Notes: generated from the letters alone by a model not told the origin. A DNA stretch of 64,000 bases from Heliopora coerulea (GCA_030142905.1 JASJOG010000007.1:843501-907500); one strand, 5' to 3'; counted from the first letter of the stretch, positions 13,350-24,917 are shown. Made by a program: numbers and translations.

Positions 13350-14004
13350 GACTTGGATATGTCCAGTAGATATTGACAGTGCTCAACACAAGTCGTGGAG
13401 CTCCGTATTATACGTTTAATGGAAATTTAATAAAAATATAAAAACTGTAACTCGAGTTTCACGTTGCACAGCAATCCTCAGGCTAAAAGTTAAAACTATT
13501 TACAGTGATATATATAGGCAAATCAATTAAAAAATTAAAAAATTAATATGGAATGTGTATTATATAAAATATGAACCTATAGATAAAATTACCTATTATA
13601 GGTAAATATAAGGTATAGATATAGGTATAGATAAATATATAGGTATATATATAGGTATAGATAATATAATATATAGGTAAATATATAGGTATAGATAATA
13701 TAATATATAGGTAAATATATAGGTATAGATAATATAATATATAGGTAAATATATAGGTATAGATAAAATAGGTAATTTTATCTATAGGTTCATATTTTAT
13801 ATAATACATTCCATATTAATTTTTTAATTGATTTGCCTATATATATCACTGTAAATAGTTTTAACTTTTAGTCTGAGGATCGCTGTGCAGCGTGAAACTC
13901 GAGTTACAGTTTTTATATTTTTATTAAATTTCCATTAAACGTATAATACATAGCTCCACGACTTGTGTTGAGCACTGTCGATATCTAGTGGACATATCCA
14001 AGTC
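13350..14004. mobile_element. Foldback element with ~240-bp inverted arms and AT-rich core
   Basis: The left arm starts GACTTGGATATGTCC and the right arm ends GGACATATCCAAGTC. Both run through the same landmarks in opposite orientation (GTGCTCAACACAAGTCGTGGAGCT, AAACTCGAGTTACAG, TTAAAACTATTTACAGTGATATATA). The centre (about 13,610-13,770) is a 34-bp tandem AT-rich unit in about three copies. There is no protein-coding capacity. It looks like a foldback transposon or an inverted dimer of a MITE. Confidence 0.7.
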
Positions 14005-14264
14005 TATTAAAGAAGCTCCCATTTGTGGTAGAGCACTATCACCCACAAAGGATATATAATGGAAAAGACACTTTTTAATTATTCCATGAAGAATGTACCA
14101 GTTCCACCCAAAAATGCCTACCTCACAAGATTGCTGTCCAGCGTGGATGACATATTCGCAATGGTTGAGAATGGAAAAACTGCTGATTTTAAATGCAGAT
14201 AAACGCTTTTTATTGAACAAAAGATCCGAACTAGTAACGAAGTGTAGGCATGCAGCAAAATTTT

Positions 14265-14463
14265 TATGTAAATAGGTAATTTTATCTATATGTTCGTATT
14301 TTATATAATACATTCCATATTTTTTAATTTTTTAATTGATTTTCCTATATATATCACTGTAAATAGTTTTAACTTTTAGTCTGAGGATTGCTGTGCAGCG
14401 TGAAACTCGAGTTACAGTTTTTATATTTTTATTAAATTTCCATTAAACGTATAATATTATACA
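14265..14463. repeat. Partial third copy of the 13.35-14.0 kb foldback arm
   Basis: Repeats the right arm of the neighbouring foldback: the TAATTTTATCTAT start, the GTGCAGCGTGAAACTCGAG landmark and the end TTTCCATTAAACGTATAATA, with scattered differences. It breaks off at an AT microsatellite. Confidence 0.65.
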
Positions 14464-14477
14464 TATATATGTATATA

Positions 14478-14841
14478 TGATTTTCTTTTGTCTTTTCCTT
14501 ATGAATTTTTAATGAATTTTATAAATATAAATATATATATATATATATAGCTGCCAAGATAAAACTTATAAAAACCTTATAAAACTTTATTTCAATGTTT
14601 CAGGGCACTGCCCATTTGTCAAGAATAAGAACTACAAGATAGAAGATGCTCCTTATATACGTAGGATTATAGTTCTTATTCTTGACAAAGGGGCAGCACC
14701 CCAAAATGTTGAAATAAAGTTTTATAAGATTTTTAAAAGTTTTATCTTGGCAGCTATAGATGGTTTTGAAACTTGGGACAAGGATTTTTTTCATAAAATT
14801 CATTAAAAATTCATAAGGAAAAAAAAAAAAGGAAAATCATA
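14478..14841. mobile_element. Foldback/MITE with long inverted arms
   Basis: The left arm runs TGATTTTC, CCTTATGAATTTTTAATGAA, GCTGCCAAGATAAAAC, CTTTATTTCAA, GTCAAGAATAAGAACTA. The right arm repeats these landmarks in reverse complement back to GGAAAATCA. Arms are about 150 bp around a short centre. No ORF. A related fragment (GAATTTTTAATGGATTTTAT) lies at 62,791-62,810 in a cyclase intron. Confidence 0.65.
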
Positions 14842-15214
14842 AGCGTGTCTGATCTATATATGTGATAAAGATAGATGTGCCTTTATATGTGAAGAAGAAG
14901 TTCAATTTTTTCGACTTATGAAAGATAAATTTCCAAACTTTCATTGCGAATTAGTGCATTAGGTAGTGAATTTCATAAGACATTTGAAAAACTTGCAGTT
15001 CATACTTTATCAGGTCTAAAACACTCTGCTATTGCCTTGGGTTTTAAATCCTGATAAAGCGCTCCTGCTTGGTTTTTAAATATTACATATAAATCATCAG
15101 TACAAACTTTATTGTTTCTTTTTTTTTTAATAAAGTCTGTATTGATGATTTATGATTTTTAACTTTATGTCGAATGGACTTTTGATGACTTCATATATAT
15201 ACATATATATATAA

Positions 15215-15258
15215 CTACAGACAGAACTGTTTTGGCCTACTGGGCCTCATCAGTGTAG
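15215..15258 (-). ncRNA. Hammerhead ribozyme copy with core change
   Basis: Same layout as the copy 230 bp downstream: CTACA, CTGATGA, helix II GGCC/GGCC, CAG-TT-CTG, TC, TGTAG. The segment after helix II reads AAAA instead of GAAA, changing the G normally needed in the active site. Probably weak or inactive. Confidence 0.7.
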
Positions 15259-15444
15259 TGCTGACAAGCAGGATGGAGAAGCCTATACTATATAGGCAAC
15301 TCAAATGTCCCACACTTGTGGTACATCTAAGCCATGCCAGAGTGCTCTAACTAGAGACTAGTGAGCATGCACAAATTCACTAGCAACATGACTCATCCTG
15401 TAGAGTGCTCAGTATGAACCAAAAGGCCATAGAGCGTTACCTAA

Positions 15445-15488
15445 CTACAGACAGAACTGTTTCGACCTACTGGGTCTCATCAGTGTAG
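15445..15488 (-). ncRNA. Hammerhead ribozyme, complete core
   Basis: On the minus strand the order is CTACA (helix I), CTGATGA, GACC-CAGTA-GGTC (helix II and loop), GAAA, CAG-TT-CTG (short helix III), TC (predicted cleavage after C), TGTAG (pairs with CTACA). All core residues expected for a hammerhead are present. The very short helix III is typical of retroelement-borne hammerheads. Confidence 0.82.
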
Positions 15489-15771
15489 TGCTGATGAGCA
15501 GGATGGAGAAGCCTATATTATATAGGCAACTCAAATGTCCCACACATGTGGTACATATATATTATATATATGTTAAAAGATAATGGTTGCTACTCCGAGT
15601 TTCACGGGGATGAGATCTCCAGGTTGCCTGAAGGTCACATCCATATGAAACTCTTGTGAACCCTGTGTGAAACCGCATGAACCCCAGTGCTAATGTTTCT
15701 GAATATTCTCTTCACTAAATCGGTGTGCCCACCTCATAAAATAATGAACTGGTGACCATGCTCTCAGCAAC

Positions 15772-15845
15772 GGCCTCTGTAGCTCAGTTGGCAGAGCATT
15801 GCACTAGATTTGCAGCGTCCTGGGTTCAATTCCCAGCCGGAAGGC
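15772..15845 (+). repeat. tRNA-like sequence (possible tRNA pseudogene)
   Basis: GGCCTCT opens a tRNA-like fold with D arm (AGCTCAGTTGGCAGAGC), a perfect anticodon stem TTGCA/TGCAG with loop CTAGATT (anticodon AGA) and a perfect T arm CTGGG-TTCAATT-CCCAG. The acceptor stem is imperfect. An AGA anticodon would mean serine, but the long variable arm of tRNA-Ser is absent, so a tRNA-derived repeat is more likely than a functional gene. Confidence 0.55.
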
Positions 15846-16627
15846 TAAAGTTGCATTTTTGCAACAGGTCCTGGTTAGGTCTTAAAAAGTGGAGGATTAT
15901 GGCCACTCAATATTTCCTTCACCAATTTGTCAACCTATAATAAAGCATTTGAAGGAAGGTGATAATGTTTATGTATATATATATATATTTATGTAATATT
16001 TAAGAATTGACAGCTTTATTGAGATTTAAAACATGAAATGATAGCTGAGTATTTTAGATTTGATAAAGTATGTACTACAAGTTTTTTTAGATGTCTTCTA
16101 AAATGAACCTTCTAATATGCTTTATAGTGAAGAAAGTTAGGAAATTTATCTTTAGTAAGCGAAAAAAAAATGAATTGTTCTAACTCAGCAGTCATGATCA
16201 CTATTGTTTTTGAAATTCTTTAGATCACTGTAAGCATGACCTCCCTGTGGTCAGTGTCATTACTGTGGTTATTTTTTTAAACAATCTGAACAGTTTCAGT
16301 GATTGTTGAACTCCCTTGCATTGGTGTAAGCTCAGTTTCTGTATTATCTTTATGATTACTAAGGTTATTTTTTAAGTAGCACAAATGATCACACAAGTCA
16401 TAAGGACTATAGCAATCGTAATGATTATATGGACACCAGGCTTAACAGTTTTTAAAAAATTGGATCAGTGTCAGACTTTTAGGCACAAGACAGAAGTACT
16501 AAACGAATGGGAAGTGGTCCCCTTTGCTTGGCACAAGATAGGTGTTGTAGCCATGTTGCATTGGCTTCATATCTCTTGGTTCTATAGTACAGCTTGCACA
16601 AACATTCACTGTTCACTCACATATATA

Positions 16628-17071
16628 CAGTAGAACCTGAGTTTTACGACCCCCCTTTTTACGACCACCTGTCATGTACGACCAGTTTTTCTGGCACGGA
16701 CGTTTTGTAGTTAAAATATACCTGCCATGAACGACCACCTGTCTAACGCGACCAGCAACCACTTTTTAGCGGTCAAAATAAATTTTAATAAGCTGTTTTT
16801 CACCTCCGCAATTCGTTGCATCATGCAAAAGCCAAAGCTTTGAAAACATGCAAACAATCAAAAGTAACAGATTTCTTTAATACTTCTTAAAACTATTGAA
16901 ACAATATCTAACTTACAATTACCACATGTGTTTGTGTTATTTTTTACAAAACCTGTACCATTTCCCCATGCCAAATCCTTATTTTCGATATGTTTGAATA
17001 TAACGCGCTTCAGCTATAATGCAGTCATTTACGATGGACCCCATATACTGCATCATAGCAAGGCTCCACTG
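16628..17071. mobile_element. Tigger/pogo-like MITE (composite)
   Basis: Flanked by TA and starts CAGTAGAACCTGAGTTTTACGACC. Its first ~170 bp closely match the left end of the Tigger element at 17,809. The right end reads GGCTCCACTG followed by TA, which pairs only partly with the left end, so the element may be a composite of two related elements. No transposase ORF. Confidence 0.55.
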
Positions 17072-17139
17072 TATACATATATACATTATATACATATACA
17101 CATATATATGATGTTATTAAATGCGGTAGCTTGGTAGTT

Positions 17140-17545
17140 ATATGATGTTCTTTATATGTATGCTCTCAAGCTATTCTACTCAGAAAAATTTTCTGAATCC
17201 CTGATGGGAATCAAAGCCATAACCTTCTGATCGCCGGTGAGATGCTCTAACCATTGAGCTGCATAGACTCAGATGGTGAACTAAGGTTACATTTATGTAC
17301 TGGTTCATATTGATGGTAAACATATGTACTGCCAGTCTGCAAATCTCAACATGTCATCCATTTATTTTAGTGCTAATCAATTATATTTATAAATGTGACC
17401 TTCACTCATCATCTGATTCCATGTAGCTCAATGGTTAGAACGTGTTAACGGTGATCGCAAGGTTACAGGTTCCATTCCCATCTGGGACTCAGAAAGTTTT
17501 TCTAAGTAGAATAGCTTGAGATGATGCACATAAAGAACATTATAC
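17140..17545. repeat. Inverted pair of tRNA-like repeats
   Basis: A minus-strand tRNA-like block (about 17,200-17,270; AGCTCAATGGTTAGAGC in reverse) and a plus-strand block (about 17,425-17,490; GTAGCTCAATGGTTAGAAC, then GGTTCCATTCCC) are arranged head to head. Outside them lie matching flanks (TATTCTACT-CAGAAA against TTTCTAAGTAGAATA; CTCAAGCTATTC against GAATAGCTTGAG). Sequence divergence between arms is substantial. This looks like two SINE copies in inverted orientation. Confidence 0.6.
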
Positions 17546-17586
17546 ATATATACATTATATACATTATATACATATATACATTATAT

Positions 17587-17617
<31 letters not shown>

Positions 17618-17744
17618 ACGTATATATGTAAATGCCCCATATGGTATCGAGCACTCTTGGATCCATCGTAAACATCATCATCTCAGTTATATATATATAT
17701 AAGTTGTCTATATAATGTAGACTACTCCATCCTGCTCATCAGCA

Positions 17745-17787
17745 CTACACTGATGAGGCCCAATAGGCCAAAACGTTCCGTCTGTAG
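17745..17787 (+). ncRNA. Hammerhead ribozyme fragment, plus strand
   Basis: Reads CTACA, CTGATGA, GGCC-CAATA-GGCC, AAAA, then a short helix III region, TC, TGTAG. It is preceded by the CCATCCTGCTCATCAG landmark of the 15.2-kb repeat. The GAAA core is altered to AAAA, as in the copy at 15,215. Only the ribozyme end of the unit is present. Confidence 0.65.
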
Positions 17788-17808
17788 TTATATATATATA
17801 TATATATA

Positions 17809-18626
17809 CAGTGAAACCTGAGTTTTACGACCTCCCCTTTTACGACCACCTGTCGTTAACGACCACTTTTTCAGGCACGGACGCTTTATCCTTCAAATAT
17901 ACCTGCGTGAGCGACCACCTGTCTAACGCGACCAGCGACCACTTTTTAGCAGTCAAAATGGAATAAAACACCTGTGATTTGCGACCATTAATATTTAGAA
18001 TGGGCTTTAACCGTAGAGAAATCTCACCACGAAAGTCTCACCGTAGAGAAATCTCACCTTCGAAACAATGTCCTAATGCCTTATGCCGACGGCGACACAA
18101 TAGGTGGCATTTCTTTTAAATTCTAAAATTAGAATATGAGTTAAGTTCAGACGTCTGATATCACAGACGGAGAAAGGTTTGGAGTTGGAAACTGAACCGC
18201 CAGCTGTGACCATTGACGAGGCCGCTGCTATGGTGGAAGGATTGCGACGTTTTGGCCTTGAAAACAACAAGCCAGAAATAATCGAAGCCATGCTTCAAAT
18301 TGAGGGAACAATACAGGAACTAAAATTCGAACGCGTTAAGAAATCAAAACAATCCTTGCTAACTACTTTTTTTCCACTTAGTAAATAAGCTTAATAGATA
18401 TATGTAGTCTGAAATTATAGCTCACTGTTGTAAATAAAGTATTTCATCAATAAATACATGTATAGTTATTTGTGTTATCAGTTGTGGACAGTGCCTTTTT
18501 TTCGGAAGTTATATTATTTAAAGTCGTTGCTATGACGTCATATTCCAACCTGCGATTAACGACCACCTGTCATTTACGACCACTTTTGCGGGCAAAATGG
18601 GTGGTCGTAAAACTCAGGTTTCACTG
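17809..18626. mobile_element. Deleted Tigger/pogo DNA transposon
   Basis: TA-flanked, begins CAGTGAAACCTGAGTTTTAC and ends with the exact reverse complement of that motif. Subterminal ACGACCACCTGTC repeats occur at both ends (candidate transposase-binding sites). It keeps only the tail of the transposase gene (see 18,179-18,388), so it is non-autonomous. Confidence 0.8.
18179..18388 (+). pseudogene. C-terminal remnant of Tigger/pogo transposase
   Basis: A 69-codon ORF inside the Tigger-like element: an acidic/alanine-rich helix (DEAAAMVEGLRRFGLENN) and the tail SLLTTFFPL. Pogo/Tigger transposases typically end with a leucine-rich helix and an ITDFF-type motif. The DNA-binding and DDE catalytic domains are gone. 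Confidence 0.6.
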
Positions 18627-18629
18627 TAT

Positions 18630-20150
18630 ATATATATATATATATAAACTATTTTGCCAATACAAACTGATAGAACCAAGCAAATCAAAGAAGAAGTTTA
18701 TGTTAAGATAATTTTGCATCCAATTTGAAACTGCCAATCAGGCACCTATTTTTCTTGTCATGTCAGGCTTATGCAATGTCAGATGTAATGGTAATTATTG
18801 TTGTTATATATTCAGAACACTTATATTCTTCACATGGAATCCTGATACAATGACATGCTTGTTAATAAAAAACTGGAAAATCCTGCAGAAATAGCAAAAA
18901 AAAAAAAAAAACTTAGGAAATTGAGATTTGCCTCTGTCTTCCTTTGAATCTTACCATGGATTGGAGTGTTGAGACTTTTCTTGTGTATTGAATTTACTGC
19001 AAGCAGTGGGAAGTTTGCTGCTACAAAGTTACCTATACCACACACAGCAAACAAATTTTCAGCTATAAACTTAGTGTTTCTGTCATTGTTGATTGTTAGG
19101 ATTTTTTCTTGAGGGAAAAAGCTCAATAGTTGTCTTAACAGCTTGACATTCATTTGCAAAGCTGGTGCTCTGAATTGTGATATTTTTGAAGTACTACTTT
19201 TTTGTAACATAAAACATGGTAGTCTTGTGCAGTATATAAATTTTACTTGGATCTGATACTTAAACTGACGTGATAATCTTAGAATTACATGTACCTGCAT
19301 CAAACAAAATTAACAATATCTCACAAGGGAAAAGAGAATTTAAAGAACCTTAACAGATGTGGTAAGGTAACATTTCAGGATCATTACTGACATTACCTGC
19401 AAAGATTTTGATGTATCAAGGATCAAGAGCTCAGATTAAATATGATTCTACTCACGTCGGACTTGGAACGTACCTGTTGGACGAGGAGTATAAATGTTGC
19501 TCTTTAAAGCAAGAAAAAGGCAGAAATATTTAATGTTCATGCTCATAGAAACACAACAGGTCTTCACAGCTGTCTGCAGGTGTGAGAAATATTGTGCTCA
19601 ACTGCTTTTCAGTAATTTACCCAAAACTGTATAAGCAGTAAAATTAGTTCCCCTAATGTGATTAAAACTCTAACAGAAACAAACCATTCCTGTACGCCAG
19701 AATATTCTACCTTTTTTTCTTCATAGGTAGATTTTTTCCTTAAGAGCAGATAGTTGTGGTTAGACAAAGGTCAATAACAAACCAGTGTGTTTCTAATTCT
19801 GCCATTTTGAAGTGGAACCAGTTGTCTTTCATGCTAAATCTCAAAAAATAGGAAGTCCAAGTGGCTGCCACTCCAGATTGAGGCCTTTTGTTTGCCTTGT
19901 GGGGAATGTCTAGAATATTAAAACAAACCCAAGTCAGATTGTTCACCAAGGTATTGATACTAATGGGACTCCTTTTTTTTTTGGGAGGGTGAGGGTTTTT
20001 ATCATTCCAAGTTTACACCATCCAATAAAGGCAGTGGTGAGGGGTCTTAACCTGAACAGTGGCACCCACCCAAGCATCAGTTAGGTAGGTCAGTGCCAGA
20101 TGTAGCGTTTTCAAAAAAGTTGCAGTCATGAATAACTACAAAATCCTTTT
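18630..20150. other. Intergenic, no gene recognised
   Basis: One longer minus-strand ORF (18,830-19,303, 157 codons) has no recognised domain or clear splice context. The rest holds A/T-rich sequence and a T10 tract near 19,972. Confidence 0.4.
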
Positions 20151-20160
20151 TAAAAGGTTC

Positions 20161-20460
20161 GAACATCATTTTCGTTATTGTTATTGTTATTTCGAACATC
20201 ATTTTCGTTATTGTTATTGTTATTATTATTGTTATGTTGTTCCTCAGCTTTCGTTACTGTGGCTGGACCTTACTAAGTACTAAGATTTCTACTAAGTCTC
20301 AGGTGTCCAGCACCTTTTGAAGTGTTCTTGTTGTTCCCAGCAAACAAGCTTTCTGAAGAGTGTGAAAATTTTCATTATTATCATTATTATTATATTGTTA
20401 TTATATTATTATTATTATTAATATTTTTATTTTCAAATACGGTGATAGTAATTAAATTAT
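20161..20460. repeat. GTTATT microsatellite with 33-bp tandem duplication
   Basis: CGAACATCATTTTCG plus GTTATT repeats occur twice in tandem (from 20,159 and 20,192). Further ATT/TTA runs extend to about 20,430. Confidence 0.7.
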
Positions 20461-20641
20461 AGAATAATTAACCCGCTCCTATCTGATTCTGAGATGTATT
20501 AATTCTCGGTTCGAGCAAAGTTAAGAAGATTTTCGCAGGTGTTGTGATTTTTGCACGGTTGTCAAAGACTTGAAGAAGGGGAAGATATTGATGTAGACGA
20601 CTAGACGGTTGAGAGGTCGGAGCCCCCTCTTCGTGCAAATA

Positions 20642-21204
20642 CAGGGTGTCCCAAAAAATGTATACACACTTTGAATGATTATAAATACAATGTTTATTAA
20701 GACATATCTAAGTTTTATAACCCAAGTTAAAGAAGACAAGTGTAGAATTTTTTGAGTTATCGCAGGTGTTCGAACTGATGACCGTTGTGGTCCAGGCACT
20801 GCTGATAACGCGGACAGATGGACTTGCAAACATTACGAATTATGATCATTTCATTTGGTATTTGGGTGCGTTCTCTTTCAATTGCTGCTCTCAACTCATT
20901 GATTGTCACAGGTTTTGTGCTACAAATCTTATCTTTGACGTATCCCCATAAAAAAAAGTCAACAGGCGTGAGGTCTGGTGAACGTGGGGGAATTCAATGC
21001 TATATCTTCACCCAATCTATCTGTTCGCCAGATTTTAGTAATATAGGCTCTCATATCACGATGGTAGTGGGGAGGTGCTCCATCTTGCTGGAAATAAAAC
21101 TCCTCATCTCCAAATTGCTCACGAATGCGTGGCATTCGAAAGAAAGTTTGTTATAGTCAGTTATAATCATTCAAAGTGTGTATACATTTATTTGGGACAC
21201 CCTG
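20642..21204 (-). mobile_element. Deleted Tc1/mariner (IS630-type) element
   Basis: TA-flanked, with ends CAGGGTGTCCCAAAAAA and its inverted counterpart GGGACACCCTG, each followed inward by TGTATACAC and CTTTGAATGATTATA. Total 563 bp. The interior encodes, on the minus strand, only the C-terminal part of a DDE_3-type transposase. Confidence 0.8.
20760..21000 (-). pseudogene. Mariner-type transposase, C-terminal fragment
   Basis: The minus strand reads RSPDLTPVDFFLWGYVKDKI, then TINELRAAIE and PRYQQCLDHNGHQFEHL. The first motif is the hallmark of the last catalytic acid region of IS630/Tc1/mariner transposases. The N-terminal HTH and first two acids are missing; upstream of this block the frame is broken. 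Confidence 0.72.
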
Positions 21205-23290
21205 TAGTTTTTAAAAAAACTTGAAAGAGACGAGATATTGATCTCGGTGGTTGAGGGATCGGAGCTCCCTTACCGGGCAAACACAGTTCTGTAAAAGGAA
21301 TTCACGGGGTTTTCCTCAACCATTCTCAGTCGTTCCGAAACCTCCAACTAACCATTGTTGCCACCGGCTGTCGATGCTTCTAGAAAACCCAGTTTTCGTT
21401 GCACAACTCTCGAAAACTATGGTTATAGTGTTCAGAAAAAAAAAGGAAGTTTAACAATTAACATACGCATCCGTAGGCAACTCTCATGTCAAGTATGTCT
21501 GGAGTCATATCTTTTCACTTCCGACACGGCCTACATTAATAGAGAAAAGCCACAAACAGCTGCGTGGATAAATAAGAGTTAAACCGCTTACAATAAACAT
21601 CGCTTTAATCTTATTCTATGGAATTATACCCCTGAAAGAAAAGGCTCTAATCGCCTGCACTCCGATCGTTCCTGAAGCTGTGCTTTGAACGTAGCATGTT
21701 CAGGAATAGTTTGAGTCTAAACAGTCTAATTTGTATTACAAAATATTGAAAATGCTCTTTCAAACCAATTAACAATTCATCAATGGAAAGCGATAAAAAT
21801 TAATGTTTTCTGGAGGTCTGTCGATGCAACAAACTATGCCAGAGGCTTTGGATAAATCTCTAAACCCAGTTTGAATTTCGTGGTTGTTAAAAAAGCTTTT
21901 TGTTTTGTTGTGTTTTTAAATGATTATTTCCGCGTCCCTTTCAAACCGGGTTAAAATATTTTTATCATTCAGGGCTGACAATGGTTTGTTATGACTTGGC
22001 AATATGACGTATTAAATTATATGAGGATATTGAAACGTCCACGTTTTACATTGCAGAAAAAGTAAACGGATTGATGTGTGCTGTTGGGAGTTTTGGGGAT
22101 TTTTGTCACTTGTATATAAAGAACACAATGGAAAAATGAACATTTACCATAACCTTGGCAGAATCCTCCACAATGTACATTCGTAGTATGCTAAATTTTG
22201 CATCTTAACTTCGAGTGAAGTTCTCCATATTGCTAAGTCGAGTTTGTTTACTATGTCACTGAAAAAATAGTGCCAGTTTAACATCAGGTTTTAAATTTAA
22301 ACGTCATTGATTTGCTGGGGAATTCCGTAATGTTTGCTGAGACGAAGAATTTTTCATAATGATTTTTTGATCTTTTTCATTGAATGGATTTTCTTCATTA
22401 ATGAAGGCGAACCTTGTAGAAGAAATTAGTGAAATCGGGGAGACGTCTTACCCGCAAGCGGCTTATTTTTTTTTTTTTAGCAAAACATACGTCTTTCTGA
22501 AGGCCTTATCTCTGTTCCAAAGACGACATCAATCCTGACAAGGATTTCGGTAAAATAATTAAACTTGGCTCATTTGATGACGGAATCTAGTCTGACCGAG
22601 TAATTCGTCTTGCATTTGTATCATGTGGTTTGTTGAGTGCAATATTTTCAACTGTAACACTTACCTCTTAGATTTGTTTGCCGTTGTTATGTCGTTTTCT
22701 CATTTTTGTGGTACGCAAGATTCGGTGTAATCCTCTCGCTAATGGTTGCAGCTAAGCTTTTAGTATTATCTGGGCATGCTTGCATTCTGTCTGCGCCACC
22801 CCTGATTCATTTGCCAATCACAGCATTGACCGGTTGTTTATTATTGATTTTAATTAATTTTCAGCTGTCTTTTTATGACACCTGGTTTCAATAGGATTTC
22901 CGTACTTTGGGCTTTTTTTTAAACAAAAGAATTATCTCAAACACTTTAACGACTTCCCAAATTATCAAAATTTTGCAAACAATTCAAGGGAGAGTATTCG
23001 AATAAGAAGCGTCGTTTCTTCGACGTACTGTATCGCAGAGATGTAACGAACCACTAAATATTGCGAGTCTACTCGAATCGGGCGCGGTTATTGCCATTGC
23101 AAAGATCGCACTTTTATTTATTTCATTTATTTACATATGTATGTATGTATTTACTTTCCTTTATTTATTTAGTTATTATTTAAACTTATTTAAAATTGGT
23201 AACCCTTTAGCGCTGGTGGACTGCTGCTTTTCAGGAGACCGTTTCCCAAAACCTAGAATTATTGTACATATAAACCATACGAATTTAAAC
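21205..23290. other. Intergenic, no gene recognised
   Basis: Short ORFs only. Poly-T tract near 22,468 and AT-rich sequence. No RNA gene or bounded repeat recognised. Confidence 0.4.
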
Positions 23291-23333
<43 letters not shown>

Positions 23334-23642
23334 TACACATATATATACACATATATATACACATATATATACACATATATATACACATATACATACACAT
23401 ATACATACACATATACATACACATACACATACACATATACATATACATACACATACACATATACATATACATACACATACACATACACATATACACATAC
23501 ACATACACATATACATACATATATACATATACACATACACATATACACATACACATATACATATACAAATACACATACACACATACACATACACATATAC
23601 GTATACATATACGTATACATTTACGTATACATTTACATATAA
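23291..23642. repeat. TATA/CACATA microsatellite, ~350 bp
   Basis: (TA)n followed by long ACACATATAC-type alternation. It keeps all frames open and so generates spurious Tyr/Ile/His or Met/Cys/Val ORFs on both strands. Confidence 0.9.
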
Positions 23643-24539
23643 TCCGATATAAAATGTTCTCTAACTTCTACCTGACTGTACATCACCTGAGAGAATTGTG
23701 TTGAATTCTTGTACAGAAACTTCCCTCTCTTTATATCATTTTCTCAGATAGTTTCATAACGTGTGAGGTGAATAACTTATGTCTTCCTTTATTACACTTC
23801 TGTCTGGTTTTGGAAGTTCATAGTCAAGGTTATTGCTGCTTAGTCTATAAGTAGGGCCATTCCGATGATTTAATGTGCTGGCTACGGTTGAGACCACTCC
23901 ACTAAATTTCGTGGGGTTTATATGTATACATATATGTGTGTGCGTATGTCGATATTTTTAAAAAAGAGTAAATTAATAATCAAACAATGCGGATTCACGT
24001 GTCTCTCACCGCTGTGACTAGGGTTAGATTCCAGCTCCATGCAGTTATCTGATTAAAGTTACCTCGGTCACATGTGAGAAGAGTGTTGTCCAGTTTGACT
24101 CTACCAAACATCGCAGGTTTTCTCTGGATACTCCGGTTTCCTCCTATAGTAACACTTGGACCCATGAGGGGTGGCCCGTACTGAACCTCTAGGGAGAACA
24201 GCTTGGCTAGCTGATAGGGTTATCCAGTATAAATAAAGATAACTACTAAAACCCAATGAAAGAAACGAAAGAAAGTCAAAAAAGTGTCCCCCCCCCAGCA
24301 TTCTACACCCAGATAAACATTAAAAAAAATTTTCTCATTTTTAGTATTGCAAAGAAATCTTACTGAAACATCCTGACTTATTCCTTCATTTTAGAGTGCA
24401 GTGTGAGTATTTACAAGATACCCAGGCTTATAGCAAGGAAGCGTGTAGCTGCCACTAAATGATGGCCAAGGCTGTAACAAGTCCTACTGTTTTACTCGTG
24501 ATCATTTAATGTGCTGTTTCAATATCAAAAAGGCCATCT

Positions 24540-24917
24540 ATGTGTTTTGCAAACAGTCTCGTGCGTATTGTCGTGGTCTACGCTTTATTTCTGTCCTTAA
24601 CGTGCAGACTCGATGCCGAAAGAAATCATACCATCGGCCTTCTTCTTCCTTTTCAAGAGGCTTTTGTTGGGGACTACAGTGCCAAAGCTTACGCGGCAGC
24701 GGTCCCTATTGCGTTGGAGCAGGTGAAGAAAGACGGCTTGTTGCAGGGCGTGAACTTAAAGTACGTTTTTAACAAAACCGAATGTAACGAACTCGTAGCG
24801 CTTCGTCAACAAATCTGGCAACTGAATCATGGAGTGGATGCGTTCTTTGGACCTGGATGTTATTGTTTAAACGCTGGTCGCATTGCCGCGGCCTTTAATA
24901 GAACAATGATGTCATAC
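24540..24917 (+). CDS. Receptor guanylate cyclase exon 1: signal peptide and ectodomain start
   Basis: The ATG is followed by a hydrophobic signal ([18 protein letters not shown]) and then [11 protein letters not shown], the first strand of the ligand-binding fold. [16 protein letters not shown] is the cysteine loop typical of natriuretic-type receptors. Ends TCATAC before GTAAGT, phase 0. Confidence 0.88.

Larger units (their letters stand above)
15205..15570 (-). repeat. Tandem hammerhead-ribozyme repeat (retrozyme-like), 230-bp period
   Basis: Two copies of the same unit start at 15,215 and 15,445, so the period is 230 bp; the second copy is incomplete. Each copy carries a hammerhead motif on the minus strand. 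Landmarks such as AGCAGGATGGAGAAGCCTATA and CAACTCAAATGTCCCACAC repeat in both copies. Short non-coding tandem repeats with type I hammerheads at this spacing match the metazoan retrozymes described in the literature; Penelope-like elements also carry such ribozymes. Flanks are TATATA microsatellites. Confidence 0.7.

Noticed and set aside
15772..15845. Functional tRNA-Ser(AGA)
   Set aside because: Good D, anticodon and T arms, but imperfect acceptor stem and no long variable arm; similar decayed copies nearby point to a repeat.
18830..19303. 157-codon minus-strand ORF, possible host exon
   Set aside because: No recognised motif, includes a poly-T-derived Phe run, and no convincing neighbouring exon. 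Kept only as unresolved.
23141..23704. Long ORFs on both strands (up to 187 codons) rich in Tyr/Ile/His or Met/Cys/Val
   Set aside because: Pure translation of a TATA/CACATA microsatellite; all frames are open for the same reason.
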